Positions 24,701 to 38,044 are shown, counted from the first letter of the stretch. The stretch is DNA of 64,000 bases from Blumeriella jaapii (GCA_009599575.1 VWND01000003.1:496001-560000), one strand, 5' to 3'. Notes: generated from the sequence alone by a model not told the origin. Translations and numbers: made by a program.

Positions 24701-26049
24701 TTCCTTTGATCTTGGCTGCCCGAGGGGTGGGGGCAGTGTGTACAGAAAATCGACAGCACGTGACTGCTTCACATTCTCCTGGTGTAGGTTCGAAATATTT
24801 CGATGCCGCAAGCAGTTTCATGCGTACCGTGCGGTCGGTCGGCCCCCGAAGGATGATCTTGCTTGATACTAAGAAAATCATAGGTAGGGAAATCCATGGC
24901 TGATTCCTTGTCCGTAATATAAATCACGATGCTTTGGGGAATGGTGATTGGTGCTCGGGTAACTCTGTAGAATGCGAAGTAAACAAAGCAGAGCTGCTTT
25001 AACTCGGGATAGCGAGAGTCGATGCTCGATGCCATGAGATACTGTACCTCGTCTTGCATTGGTACTTGCCTGTTGCCCATTCTCATAGATCTTTCCATCA
25101 CTGACCCCGTGCTTCATTTCTCTTCTTTCTTCTCTCTTTCTTGTTTACTATTCCTTCTTGTCTACTCCTTCTTGTCTATTCCTTCTTCTCTATTCCTCCT
25201 CCTCCTCCTCCTCCTCCTCTTACTTTAAACCGACTACTGTATTGTACTGCTACAACCACCAGCAGCACCAGCACTATCACTACCTAGTAGCTACAATACT
25301 GCAGATTGCACGCACATCTCCATCCACATCCCCGTCCCCGTGCCCGCTCTCCCTATGTACTGTACAGTACCTCCTAAGCCACTAACCTACCTACTGTACT
25401 GTACATACCTATCCACGCATCCACTCATCCACTTATCCACTCATCCACTCATTCATCCTTCCATCCTTCCATCCTCTGGAGTGATATAATCCACATCCCG
25501 TCCCGTCCCGTCAAGTCATCTCTCCGTCGCCTCCGCGCTTCTAAAAAACCCCATTGCTGGCCTGGCCAGCATCCCCTGCCAGAGTCACGAGTACTTACTG
25601 TACTGTACATCCCACTAGGGCTACGACTCTGACTGGGCCATCTCCTCAACACCAATACATCAGTCAGATCACATCACCTCACCTTTCCTCTTCCACCTTC
25701 TCCTCTATTCCTTCTCCTCCACTCTCGATCTCTCTCCTCTCTCCTCTCCCCCCCCTCCCCCCTCCCCTCTCCCCTCTCCCCCTCCTCTCCTGAAGCAACC
25801 AACAGACTTCTTTTTTCTTCTTCTTATTCTTCTTCTTCTCCTTTTTCATCACGGAACAACTCGACTGGCTGGCTGGCTGGCTGAGTGAGTGAGTGAGAGA
25901 CTGACTGACCGACTCACTCTCTGACCGTCCCTCCGCATCTGTGCCTTGCTTGCGTGTCATACAACAATCGACTATTCGAGGCTCGGTCCGGCCGCCTCGC
26001 TGCTGTTGTGTCGCTGCCATTGTTCAGTCGCAAGGGTCGTTGGTCCTGC

Positions 26050-26077
26050 TCAGCTCAGCTCAGCTCAGCTCAGCTCC
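26050..26077. repeat. (CAGCT)n pentamer repeat in the Cdc42 leader
   Basis: Five or so copies of CAGCT, 300 bp upstream of the Cdc42 start codon. Confidence 0.9.
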
Positions 26078-26372
26078 AGCCGAGCTCGAGCTACTGACTG
26101 TCCCGAAGCGACTCCTCCTTATCGCCAGCCCTGCGCTTGTCACGTCCCCCAAAACAAAACATTCCAACATTTCCATCTCGCCCCCCAGCCGACAATCTCC
26201 CCGACCCTTCTCCTCTTCCACCTCGACCTCGACCTCCACCTCCACCGCGACGCCGATCTTCCTCTGACGACCTCCGACAAGCGACCCGTCATATCCATCC
26301 ATAAAGGGACGTTGGTCGTGTAGCGTCTCCTGAGCGCGGTGAAAGCAAGTGGGAAGGGCAGACGTCGGAACA

Positions 26373-27224
<852 letters not shown>

Positions 27225-28959
27225 AGAGAAACGCCCTGTTACCGATACCGATACCCCACAGAGCACGACTTGCTATCCATTCATCTATCCGCCACGTTCC
27301 CCGTGGAATTCCGTTCCAGCTAGTTCGGTCTGTTGCATTCCTCACACTCTTCCTTTCGAAACCATGCTGTAGCGAGCGAGAGCGTGAGTGGAACCGGGAG
27401 TCAGGAAAATTCTTGGTCGTTTCACCATTTCACAAACGCATCGCGAGAGAGGGAGGGTGGAGGAAGGGAGGCAGCATGACCTGAGTACCATCGTGGGAGG
27501 TGCTGGCTTTTTTTTATACTCTCGCTTTGCTATTCCGGATGACGTCTTTCTCAATCGGCGCCTGAGAGTTGGGAAAGGGAAAGGGTGTGTTGATCAGGCT
27601 GGTGCTTAGCGATCCCAATTAAGTTTTCTCGATCCTCTCTGTCTCTCTCTCCCCCCAAATTCTTTCATGTTTTGCGGTTTTCTCTTTCGCCGCTTGCGTG
27701 AACAGGCCCAACGCATATGGATCAGCGGGCGAAGAAAGCGAGCGAGGTGAATAGGTAGGGGGGCAATCACATGCATGGCATGGCATGACATGGCATGCGA
27801 GAAATGGAAATGAAAAGAGAAAAGCGATTCTTTTTTCTCCCTTCTTTTCTTTCATTGGCAATTAGTGATATAATGCTGTGCTGACTGACTGACTCACTCT
27901 TTGCGTTATCCCGCCCAATCGTGATGCATTTGTGTGTGAACTACTTAAGCTACCTACCTAGGTAGGTAGAAGGTATGTAGGTACTGTAGGTAGATTTTAA
28001 TGTATTCCTAACGCTATGTGAACTTTTTTAATCTTTTTTTTTGATGGTTTTGTAAAGCTTGTATGCGTACAGACGTAACAACGTACTGTACTGTACTATA
28101 CGTACAAACCCACGCTATACTTTACGTATAGATATCTGGATTTACGGTTGTACGACATTTCTTCTGAACAACCATACTCACAAGAAGAAGAAGAAGAAGA
28201 AGAAGAAGAAAAAGAAGAGCGAATAAACAACTGTTCTATAGAACCGGCAGGAGCTGCTGGACCCGGGTTTGTCTTTCTGCCGTTTTTCTTTTCTATTCTA
28301 TTGTGAAGACGCTGACTGGCTGATTGATTTTCGTCGCTGGAAGTGGATGGCTGTCAAATGACAGTTATGAAAAAGGTGCACTAGATACTGTATATAACAT
28401 AAGGTAGCGATTTTGAGATTGTACCACGATATCGTTGGTTCTTGTGCGCTTCCCCTCTCTCTCTCTCTCTCTCTGTTTTTTCTTTCCCTCATTTTTTGCT
28501 GATCCCACACAAACTCTTCCTATCCCCCAGATCTTCCCCTTCCGGAACTGGCCCAGATACCCACCGTTACGGTACCCGTTCCGCCCTGGTCGAAGACCCG
28601 AAAGCGGGCTCCCGTCAGCTCGGGTCGGGCCAGACCTCCGGTGCTTCCGCTTCCGTCAAAAGTGGGAGGAGCGCCGCCGCACGTGTAGATCCGGTTAGCC
28701 GAGCCCTGCATACCTACCGTACTGACTCTCTCGTGTCTTGTTGGCGGCGCCCTCTTCCATCAGCGGAGGCACAGATCCTATCTAGCTCTCTACTCACGCT
28801 TCGCATTGTCTTGAAGTGGGCATATGATTTCGTTTGGTGTGGTTCGGTTTCGTTTGGTTTGGGTTGTTTTGCTTTGATCGCGGCTCTGCTTTGCTGTGGG
28901 TCCGGGGTTTGACTCGTCTTGACTTGACTCGGCTTGGCTCCTCTTGACTCGACTTGAAC
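27225..28959. other. Gene-free spacer
   Basis: Holds the Cdc42 3' UTR, GGTAGGTA/TACCTACC strings near 27945-27995, GTACTGTACTGTAC near 28083-28095, and a GAA trinucleotide run. A CT run at 28455-28475 and T-rich sequence up to 28500 could be promoter sequence for the next gene. No gene is supported. Confidence 0.6.
28183..28213. repeat. (GAA)n microsatellite
   Basis: About ten GAA/AGA units, lightly interrupted. Confidence 0.9.
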
Positions 28960-31191
28960 ATGATGAGAGCGAGGAGGCTGCTGGCGGTGCTCGCTATCTC
29001 GGGGCTGGGATTGGGGCTCGTTGAGGGCGGGGATCAAGGTGAGGAGGGAGAAGGGGAGTGGGAGTGGGAGTGGCGTGGGGAATTCGTGCGAGATGGGAGG
29101 GAGGAGCTGGAAAGGAAGTGGGGGCTGGAGGTATGTGTAGAATTTTGCTTGTAAGGTTTTCTCCTGGTTTTTTCTTTTCCTTCTCTGACCTGTTCTGATT
29201 TCTCTCTGTTTCTTTTTTTTTCCGTTTTCCGGTTTGCGGAGATTGTCAGAAAGCCAACGTGCTTTACATCATCTCTTTTCCAAGAATAGTCACTGGCTTG
29301 GGGTCAGAGTTCTCTTTTGTTTTTGACATGGGTGGAGTTGTGATGGACGGTTTGGAGTGAGTGAATCATAAGGGGAGAAGAATCGAGTGGCTTCTCCCCC
29401 CCTTTTGGGAGCTTCGTGTTTCCCTTGCTTGTTTGATATTTGGTGGGGGTGGGGAGATGGATAATGGAACAAGAGAAAACCAGCAAGTGCTGTTAGAATC
29501 ATGCTCCCGAACCCGTTCGTTTTTGATTTGATTTCAGCATTACCCTGCTTTTGCGGTATCGTGACCCGTGTGCTGTGGGAATCTTACACAGGCATGCCTT
29601 TTAGAAGGCTCAGGAGCTTGATCGCTGGTTCATTTTGGTGGCAAGATGTCCAAACCTGCTATGACAGGTTACAGTTCTTCAAATGTGTTCAAGAAAATCG
29701 AGTAAAGGGTCGGGAGAAGCGAAGCAGAAGAGAAAGCTTGCTCTTCTTGCTGAATGTGATACGTACTTTCACAATCTTTCTGTTTATGTTCCCTGGGCAA
29801 CTTCTTAGGAATTTCATCTGCCTAAGATGGCATAAGAGTACTGTGATAGGATATTGAGAAATGAATTACACTGTGAACCTCAGTTTTTCCTTAGCAACTG
29901 CGTGGAAGCAAAGTTTTCTTTATTGCATGTTCAAGTTGATACATGTTTGACATTGATGTCAGGAATTGCTGCTAGCGACTTGTTCCATTTGTTGAATACA
30001 AGCTACGATACTTGATAGCAAGGGATTTGCTAACACTTCTGGTAGTGGGGTTTCAACGGCGTCAATTCTTTCGCTCATCTAGAACACGTCAAGTGTCTCA
30101 CGAGGCCGGAAACACTCTTCGATATCGGCATCATCGGTGTGCCATTTGATACCGCAGTCAGCTACAGACCAGGTTATTCTTCCAATCGATATTGATACCA
30201 CTGGTTTTCAAGTAAAGCTAATGAAGAACAGGAGCCCGTTTCGGTCCCCGCGCCATCCGTGCTGCCTCCTCGCGCCAAACATCCTTTCGAGGCTTCAATG
30301 CCCGCGCCTCCATAAATCCATATTCATCATGGGCCACTATCCTTGACTGCGGCGACATCCCCGTCACGCCCATCGACAACGCCATGGCTTTGACGCAAAT
30401 GACCGCCGCATATCTCGAACTCGGACACCGCTCTCCCCTCTCCTCCTCCCTCAAGCACCCCAAGATCATATCCCTAGGCGGTGATCACTCCCTCGCCCTC
30501 GCTGCTCTGAGGGGCCTGTACAAGGTGTATGGTCAACCGGTCGCAGTGCTACACTTCGACGCCCACCTGGATACCTGGCACCCCGCCAAATACCCAAGTC
30601 CGTGGCCGAGCAAACAGTCAGAGTTCAGCCACGGCAGCATGTTCTGGATCGCCTCCAACGAGGGCCTGATCCGCAACGGCTCCAGCGTGCACGCCGGCCT
30701 CCGCACGCGCCTCTCGGGCGACACCTGGGCCGACTACGAGGACGACACGACCCAAGGCTTCCTCCGCATCTCCTCCGACGACATCGACGACCTCGGCACC
30801 CAGGGCGTCGTCGCGGCCATCCTGGACCGCATCGGCACCGACACGCCCGTGTACCTCTCGGTCGACATCGACGTGCTGGACCCGGGTCTCGCGCCGGGCA
30901 CCGGCACGCCCGAGGCCGGCGGCTGGACGAGCAGGGAGCTGATCCGGATCCTGCGCGGCGTTGAGGCGCTGAATGTCGTGGGTGCTGATGTCGTGGAGGT
31001 CGCGCCGGCGTATGATGGCGTGGGCGAGCAGACGGCGCTCGCGGGCGCAGGTGGTGTATGAGATCCTGACTAGCATCGTCAAGAGGGGCTTGGTGGAAAT
31101 GGGGAGGGAGAGCGAGGTGAGGATCAGAGACGGGACTGGCGCGAGGCACAGTGGCAATGGGAATGGGGAGAGAGTCAGAGATGAGCTGTAG
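28960..31191 (+). CDS. Agmatinase-like ureohydrolase with signal peptide (frame break near the C-terminus)
   Basis: Exons 28960-29130, 30046-30172 and 30232 onward. Exon 1 encodes a secretion signal ([20 protein letters not shown]) and a Glu/Trp-rich linker. The joins give [19 protein letters not shown] and [14 protein letters not shown] in phase. Manganese-binding motifs of the arginase/agmatinase fold are all present: [22 protein letters not shown] and [10 protein letters not shown]. Agmatinases cleave agmatine to putrescine and urea; secreted-type relatives are common in filamentous ascomycetes, but their real substrate is uncertain. At 31041-31050 the frame is lost: as written, the protein stops at 31061 (375 residues), just before the conserved last helix. 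The helix sequence [19 protein letters not shown] is intact in another frame ending at 31191 (419 residues). A lost GC pair in a GCGCGC tract would explain this. Intron 1 (915 bp) is unusually long. Confidence 0.83.
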
Positions 31192-34001
31192 CTTGAAGAT
31201 GCGTACTGGAAACGGGGGACACTGGCACTTGATCACTTTGGCGTATACAGCCTCACATGAACAGACGAGTTAACACAGCACGAAGAGCCCATAGTCGCTA
31301 TGCCCAGTCAATCTTATCCTTCAACACTCATATAATCGTAAGCGTAGGGGTAAATGCTAGTCCGAGGTCTTGCTTGCAGCATTTCAACCCCCAGTGCCCA
31401 GGTACAAGGTGTCATGCTACCGCACCTACCTCGAGAAATGTAGGAGATAGGCGAGTCGCGGAAACCAAGAGAAAGGTAGGCAAGATCTCACTCCAATACA
31501 CCGACGCGTGGTGCGTGGAATCTTACTTACGTTCTTGGAGAATGGGAGGGAGAGAGACTGGATACCCGACGGTTGTACCTGCACGCTACTTCGGCCTGTG
31601 AATTGCCTTCGTGTTGGCGTAGACTGTTGCGCTACGCCTGATAACTAGCTTTTTTCGAAGTGAAGAGTGCAGGAATATAGGATGGGTGACTCTGGAGAGG
31701 TGTGCTAAATACCACGGTGTGAGGAAACGAACGTGTATCGAGGTAGTTAGGTTTACCGCGGGATCGAAGGGAGATTTCCTCGACGAAGGGTGGGTGTGAG
31801 GATTTTGCGTGGGTAAGTTGGTGTTCTGTTGTTTCTAGATGACTGAGGCCTAAGAGAGGTAATGGAGGAAGGTGTCTAGGGGCGAATTTATTACCTTTAT
31901 CGTGCACATATCCAGAAGATGGATGTCAAGTAGGACTAAGCGAGTTTTTGTTTTCTTTCATAAGTTGATGGCCTACTTTCCATATTCGACTTGGCTTTTT
32001 AGGCATCGAATCGTGAAAACTCCTTAGGAAGGTAGCTCGTCCGGTCCATTGCAAGAACAAAACGTCTCAATACCATCCTAACGCTCTTACAAAGCGAACC
32101 AGTACTTATTACACATTAGTATTTATATCGCAAACCTTAGTTCCCTCCCTAGGACACAAATTCTCCCTCGTTTGGTCTGTGGTCAACAAGTGAAGTTAAC
32201 CACTGAGCAGTGCTGATATCGACGGTTTGAAAGGTTCGGCACTGTAAAATTGATGATGTCTAGGGAGCACGTTCTAGCTTTGCAGTCGTCGAGAACATGG
32301 GCACGGTCGGTGCACGTCACCACGTGACTACTCGTGACTGTGCCGCAGCCATTGTTCTTATCAAGAGTGAGTGACCCAATCTCGGTACATTCGATGGAGT
32401 AAGTGTTCCAGTACTATGCCCTTGTACACATCTTCAAGTGCCAATGCAGCCCATCTATGATTTGAATGATGAATACGACCGTTGATGTACGTAGACAAAT
32501 CCGCATTGACTTTGCCTTGCTCAAGTCTGGCTTGAAGGGTCAAAGGATTACTCGAGCATTTCCTTATTCCAGGAAGCTGCCACGTCGATATCAAAAGGTT
32601 GATAGTAGCTGACCTACTTTTCCCGAGGGGAATAGGATTTTGCAGGAAGTCGTTCTTATCAATATCTATCCTGGTCAGGGACTGCGGATCGTGGTTTGTC
32701 GCTATAATCTGACGGAAGAAACATGAACAAGACTGGGACTTTCTCAGCCTTTGCCAGGCTGTCTGCAATTATTGCAGCGAAGAAACTCTTCCCGGCTCCC
32801 GCAGGAGCTTTCACCCACATAGAACCGCCCAGCCGCGTATCTAGCCATGTGCGGTATGGTTTTGTCTCTTGGACTCATTGGCTGGTTCCAGGGACATGTG
32901 AGCCCAGACAGGAGTCTATCGTAGTATATTGGCCTCCTGGCATTATTGATGTCCTATGTCCTTTCCGTCAACAATAACGAAGCCTTGGCTATCCAGAGAG
33001 TCCACCGTACAAAGCTATCGGAGACGTCTTGTGCGGACGAGCTTAGTGTGGGCGCCGCTCGCGAGCCATGCTTTTTGACGAGGGACCATCAATTAATCCA
33101 ATTGGTCATGATGTAACTTGGCTCAAAACTTGTCATCGCATCAAATCAGTGATTCAAAGACTGTGGCTCCGATATCATTATAATTGATACTTTCGTGAGG
33201 AGAAATAAGTCAAGATATTCGAAATCAGCTAGTATGGCGAAATTAGAAACTTGACCTCTAAAGCTAGTTAGGCGATCAGAGAAACCTATTCTCGACAAGG
33301 CGTATTTTTTTGTGCTCCGCATTACCACGACGCGAGGAATCGAACTACGAATCAGGCCGTCTGAACCATTTATTCATGTGTATCTGGAATAAATTGATTT
33401 ACTCAAAAGCCCGGTATGTGTGTAGAGCGTCCAACCTAGCGAAAAGCACTGTAAAATGCTCACGTGCAGTCGTTATCCAGCTTCCTTGTGTGACATGTTC
33501 CCGGCGTCTTTGTTGAAAGCTCTCCGCCACCCAGCAAAGTTTTTTTTGATACCCTTTCGATATAAAGGAGCCATCTTACGGATGCTTTCCTGGCGCTCTC
33601 CTCAATGTTTTGCTCGTTCTGGCCGCTCTATCCGGGACTTCATGATCACATCTAGGTACGGCAGCACCAAGGTCAGATGGCACTAAAGTCCACAGTTGCG
33701 GATCACTCTTTGAGTGGCACCGCGCCGCCTCTCGAGCACGCAATCGACGCTATGCATTCAGCCTGGAGAGCGCTTGAAAGGATGTTGCGAGATACACAAG
33801 TTCTGCATTTGTTTGCTGCATCAAAACCTGCGAGGATCACTCTTCCAAACTCCTTCTCTCTTCTTGTCAAATGTCACGCTACGCTTTCTAGCGCTCGTTC
33901 AATCCCCGTTTCCATCTCAGCATCTCAGATCTTTCCAAAGGATTTACTACTTCCAACTATACCTTCTCGCCTCTCAACCACCTCGCCGTTTGCGTCTCGG
34001 C
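31192..34001. other. Spacer with a degenerate NACHT relic
   Basis: The NACHT relic at about 32361-32930 is listed separately. The rest (31192-32360 and 32930-34001) is moderately AT-rich with no supported gene. The final 300 bases before 34002 contain TATAAA (33563) and CT-rich sequence that could be the permease promoter. Confidence 0.55.
32361..32930 (-). pseudogene. NACHT (NLR-type STAND NTPase) pseudogene fragment
   Basis: Reading the minus strand from about 32915, one frame gives SHVPGTSQ, then a TGA at 32875-32877 where a Trp codon is expected, then YRTWLDTRLGGSMWVKAPAG and AGKSFFAAIIADSLAKAEKV. This is a textbook NACHT start with Walker A GAGKS at about 32783-32809. After PVLF a one-base frame change leads to FFRQIIATNHDPQSL in the frame that stays open to 32361 and includes NPLTLQARLEQGKVNADLST. 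The middle of the NACHT domain, including Walker B, is missing. The fragment therefore carries a nonsense change, a frameshift and an internal deletion. Intact fungal relatives act in heterokaryon incompatibility and innate-type recognition. This copy cannot make a working protein. Confidence 0.72.
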
Positions 34002-35835
34002 ATGGCCTACTCATCAAACAGTGATGTCCAAGTGGTAATTCACGATGGCGACAGCAAGGACCCCGAGAGCAGAAGAGCAGCTCCACGGTACGATACGAGC
34101 GATGAGCATCCAGTGGTTGCGGACAAGCTTGCTCGAAAGCTCTCCGCGAGACAGGTGCAGATGATTGCCATTGGAGGGACCATCGGAACCGGTCTTTTCC
34201 TCGGCACGGGAAAGTCACTTGCAACTGGCGGTCCGGCCTCCATGCTTGTTGCGTATGCAATCGTTGGCGGAATCGTGCTGTTGACTATGCTTGCTTTGGG
34301 AGAGATGGCTGCATATGTGCCCATTGCGGGGTCATTCTGTACTTTTGCGGGGAGATATGTCGATGACTCCTTCGGTTTTGCCCTTACTGTGAGCTTTCGA
34401 AACCCTCGGTTTGGATCAATCTGTACTAATCGTGTGATTGTAGTGGAATTATTGGTCAACGATGCTGTTTCTACAGCCGCTGACCTGGTCGCTTTGCAAA
34501 TTGTCTTCGAGTACTGGGACACAAACTTACCCGGCTGGGGACTGAGTCTGATTTTCTGGGTCTTTCTCATTCTCGCGAATATCATCACTGTCAGGGCATA
34601 TGGTGAAGTAAGTGAAGTTTGGGCATCGAGCAATCAAAAGCTAATTATTTACATAGCTTGAATACTGGTTGAGTCTATTGAAAGTAGTAACGATCACGGT
34701 AGGTAGAGTTCTTTTCGTGTTCCAGAACTCGATATTGACCTCAGCAGATTTTCATCATCCTCGGTATCGTCGTCAATTGTGGCGGAAATACAGAGCACAG
34801 ATATCTCGGAACCAGCAACTGGTACATCGGCGATGCCCCTTTTGTAAACGGAATCGGTGGCTTTGCGTCTGTGTTTGTTACAGCTTCGTTCGCTTGTGAG
34901 TCTCACTCCCCTTGTCCAAAGTTTTACGATTGTACAAATCTAATATCACCAGACGGTGGCACAGAATCCATCGCAATAACGGCCGGCGAGACCAAAAACC
35001 CTACCAAAAACCTCCCGCGTGTAGTCAAAAACGTGTTCTGGCGTGTCCTCCTCTTCTACATCCTTTCAGTCCTCATCATCGGCCTCAACGTCCCCTACAC
35101 CTACCCTAATCTCTCAACCAGAGGTTCTGCCACGTCACCTTTCACCATCGTGTTCCAGATGGCAGGTTCCAAAGCGGCCGGTTCGTTCATCAACGCCGTA
35201 ATCATGACCTCAGTCATCTCTGCTGGGAACCACGCCCTATTTGCTGGAACAAGGTTGATGTATTCGCTATCCGTGGACCACCACGCACCGATGTTCTTCG
35301 CAAAGCTGAACCGGAACAAGGTCCCGTGGGTTGCGGTGCTAGCCACCAGTGCGATCAGCGGGCTATGTTTTGGAGCGAGCTTCATTGGGGCCGGCCAACT
35401 CTGGACCTGGCTCCAGAATCTAGTTGGCGTCTCCAACCAGCTTGCGTGGGCAGCCATTGCTGCAACATCAATCCGGTTTCGCGGCGCGATAGAGCGCCAG
35501 GGAAAGACACACTTGCTGCCATTCAAAACATCACGTATCCCTATGGACCATGGATCTCCCTAGTGCTGAATATAGTCATCATTCTGGTTCAAGGATGGAG
35601 CTCGTTCAGCCCGAAGTTCACGGCCGTTGATTTTGTGAGCTACTATATTGAGTTACCCATCATGCTGGTTATGTACGTGGGGTGGAAGGTATGGAAGAGG
35701 ACAAAGGTGGTGACTTATGAGGATATGGACTTGGAGACTGACGTTTACGTGGTTAACGAGCACGATTTGGCCGAGACGGAGAGGGAGAAAAGCGCTAGGG
35801 GTAAGTTTGAGCGGGTGCTTAGGTGGATTTTCTAG
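34002..35835 (+). CDS. Amino-acid permease of the APC/YAT family (two single-base frame breaks)
   Basis: Exons 34002-34388, 34444-34607, 34657-34698, 34748-34895 and 34953-35835. With both breaks corrected it would be 541 residues with about twelve membrane segments. The hydrophilic N-terminus precedes LSARQVQMIAIGGTIGTGLF, the signature of fungal amino-acid permeases. The loop AITAGETKNPTKNLPR, the NHALFAGTRLMYSLS block and a DFVSYYIELPIML segment near the end are also typical. Exon 3 is just 42 bp. One base is missing near 34455-34458 (WNYW then NDAVSTAADL in another frame), and one A near 35525-35528 (HLLPFK then NITYPYGPW). If real, the gene is dead; a homopolymer error in the assembly is at least as likely. 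The substrate cannot be told from sequence (general or dicarboxylic amino acids). Confidence 0.85.
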
Positions 35836-37567
35836 GTCATTCGTAGGCCCATGATTTTCTATGCCTTCAAAATGGTGGATTTTCATTTCCTAGGCCTCAA
35901 CGCCTTGAATCGTCCTGAATCGTGAGAAAGTGTTTGTGGAGCATAACATACTTTGCAGATAATAGGTCAATCTAGCGCAGAAGGATGGAAAGGGGCAAAA
36001 GCGGCAGGTGGATTTGAGCATTCAATTCAGTTCGAGACACAGGAAACCATATTCTATTAGTATTGAGACATTTGCAATAAATGCAATCTTGGGCCTTGTT
36101 CTCTAGATTTGCAGTTACGAGGTGGAGTTTAAGGTTAGATGCGAGGGTGAAGCTCTCCTCACGAGCGCCCTCCACGGAATGGATATTGAATCGACCAGAG
36201 TCTCCCAGGGTTCAAGTGCTGTAGACTCCACCACTTGTCAGATCCAGAATCGGGGGGGAGTTGAAGGTCACGGGGGAGTTGAAGGTCACGAGGCTGGTCA
36301 CGTGTCAGTTTTTGAAGAATTCAAGGTATTTTGATGAACTACAATCGACTAAGACTTCGTTCGGGCTTCTCAAGAGACCATTGCAAGCGCCCTTGTAAAA
36401 TCGTCGGTTTAGTCGTTCTTTTCTCGGGGGGAAAGGAGGGGGGGAGTGTAATACGTGCTTCCGAAACAAAATTTCGAGTGCTTAAAGGTTTGAATGCACA
36501 GTAATTACCGAGATTTGTTTCTTTTTGTGCTTTGAAGACAGTCGTGCGGCTAGAAAGTCAGTTCCTACGGCGTAAATCAAATATTTTCAGGACTGTTTTC
36601 CGCTTCACAAATGATGTGTGGTTGTTCTGGCTTATTTACAATCGGAACCGGTCTGTCCGGCTGCCTCGTCCACAAGATGGCCACAGGCTTCAATGACCTT
36701 CGCTAGGCACAGAAGTACAGACGTAGAGAAAACAGATGATCCGCATGCTGATCTAGAGGAATTCGCAGCGTGGGGCAGACTTATTGGGCGCATGAGTACC
36801 GTCTAGAATTCGAACCACAAGACAGGCGGGCATCGCACATCATCTTGTTGCCAATCCCCCTACCCCGTTGTTGTTGTTGTTGTTGTTGTAGACAAAAATA
36901 AGCGACGGCTGTGGTTGACAAAACAAAAGATCAAAACAGCAACACTTCTCTCGACGCCCGCATGTTCCGCCGTGCCAACTACTTAGGACGTTTTGAACAA
37001 GGGGTCCTATATGTCAAACCTAATTAGATAGGTAGGTATTTTCGATTTTCCATCAACGCCCCACCAGCTCGATTGAAGATGATACGCCGAATCATGCCAC
37101 CCCGCGCTGGAGGGCAGATGTGCTGACTTTTGGGCCATGTAAAGGGAGTGAGGAAATATTCCACTGAGCGAGCGCTTCTTCACAACACCACCAAAAAGAA
37201 AGCAAAGCAGGCAAACTTCCCCCAAATTCCGCAGCTGCCGGATAGCTGCTAAGTTTCTGGATATCAAAGCTGATTGGACAGGCAGATGCTGGGACAATCC
37301 GTGCTCATAACTTAACTTCTTCGTTCGGCAGCACCGATCTGCCGCCAAGCCGAAATGAACTTTATAGAATGCTAAGGTCCAGATACTTTTCGGACTTTTC
37401 ATGCCATCTTTCTCCCTCCCACCTCCACACCTGTTCATATACCGGACGACGGTAAAGCATCTGAAGACATCATCACATACTGTACATCTCGCATCAGCAC
37501 ATAGCCGCTGACCGGGCCCGTCACACACCTCATACATATATACACACACATACACACCTTCATCACC
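35836..37567. other. Gene-free spacer
   Basis: Contains a perfect 18-bp tandem duplication (36254-36289), a GTT trinucleotide run near 36868-36889, a G-rich patch at 36427-36446, and a CACA/TACATA-rich leader just before the next ATG. No gene is supported. Confidence 0.6.
36254..36289. repeat. 18-bp perfect tandem duplication
   Basis: Two adjacent copies of the unit GGGGGAGTTGAAGGTCAC, followed by a related GCTGGTCACGTG. GTCAC half-sites make a regulatory duplication possible, but there is no other support. Confidence 0.9.
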
Positions 37568-38044
37568 ATGGGCCCTCAACTCACCCACATCTCCCTCATC
37601 TACCGCATCTACTTCCTGTGGTACGAGCCCTTGGGCGCCCTCGCCGGCACCTACCTCTGCCTCTTCCACCCGCAGCGCTTCGTCGGCGGCACCATGCCCC
37701 TCCCAGCATTCGAGACCTTCGCCAACCCGGCGACGGGCAAGATCGACGTCTCGCCCGTCCTGCAGCTGGCGCTGACGAACATCGCGTCGCTCTACGTCCT
37801 CTTCGCCGTCAACGAGGGCATCCTGCTGCGCTTGACGCGCGAGAAGAAGCTGTGGGCCACCGTCATCTTCGCCATGGTGTGCGCCGACGTGGGCCACATC
37901 TTCGCCGCGTGGCAGATCTGGCCCGAGAGGTTGGCGCTCGCGGAGGTGCCGAGCTGGAACTCGGATGAGTGGATCAACTACGGGACCTTGTTTCTGGGTC
38001 TGGGCTTGAGGCTGTTCTTTTTGATGGGCTTTGGGAGGAAGTGA
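37568..38044 (+). CDS. Small integral membrane protein, DUF7704-like
   Basis: A single-exon gene of 158 residues. The start MGPQLTHISLIYRIYFLWYE has the aromatic, Pro/Glu-containing first helix common to a fungal family of about 150 residues known by the DUF7704 type. Four hydrophobic segments are visible, at about residues 10-30 (IYFLWYEPLGALAGTYLCLF), 55-80 (LQLALTNIASLYVLFAVNEG), 95-115 (LWATVIFAMVCADVGHIFAA) and 135-155 (GTLFLGLGLRLFFLMGFG). Function is unknown. Codon use is strongly GC-ended, unlike the AT-richer flanks, as in an expressed gene. It is convergent with the laccase gene, 377 bp away. Confidence 0.8.
   Translation: MGPQLTHISLIYRIYFLWYEPLGALAGTYLCLFHPQRFVGGTMPLPAFETFANPATGKIDVSPVLQLALTNIASLYVLFAVNEGILLRLTREKKLWATVIFAMVCADVGHIFAAWQIWPERLALAEVPSWNSDEWINYGTLFLGLGLRLFFLMGFGRK

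Larger units (their letters stand above)
24282..26372. other. Spacer between divergent Vma22-like and Cdc42 genes
   Basis: Contains the inverted-repeat element at 24434-24700 and, from about 25110 on, a CT-rich tract (25110-25215 and 25670-25860) typical of strong fungal promoters and leaders, with GTACTGTAC words near 25355-25400 and 25590. The last 300 bases are likely the Cdc42 5' leader. No extra gene is supported. Confidence 0.6.

Noticed and set aside
29501..29857. A 118-codon frame inside the long agmatinase intron
   Set aside because: No recognisable family and no ATG start; the flanking exons join in phase without it.
33310..33370. tRNA-like T-arm (GTTCGATTCC on the minus strand)
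   Set aside because: The T-stem does not pair, no matching acceptor stem or anticodon arm is visible, and there is no T-run terminator on that strand.
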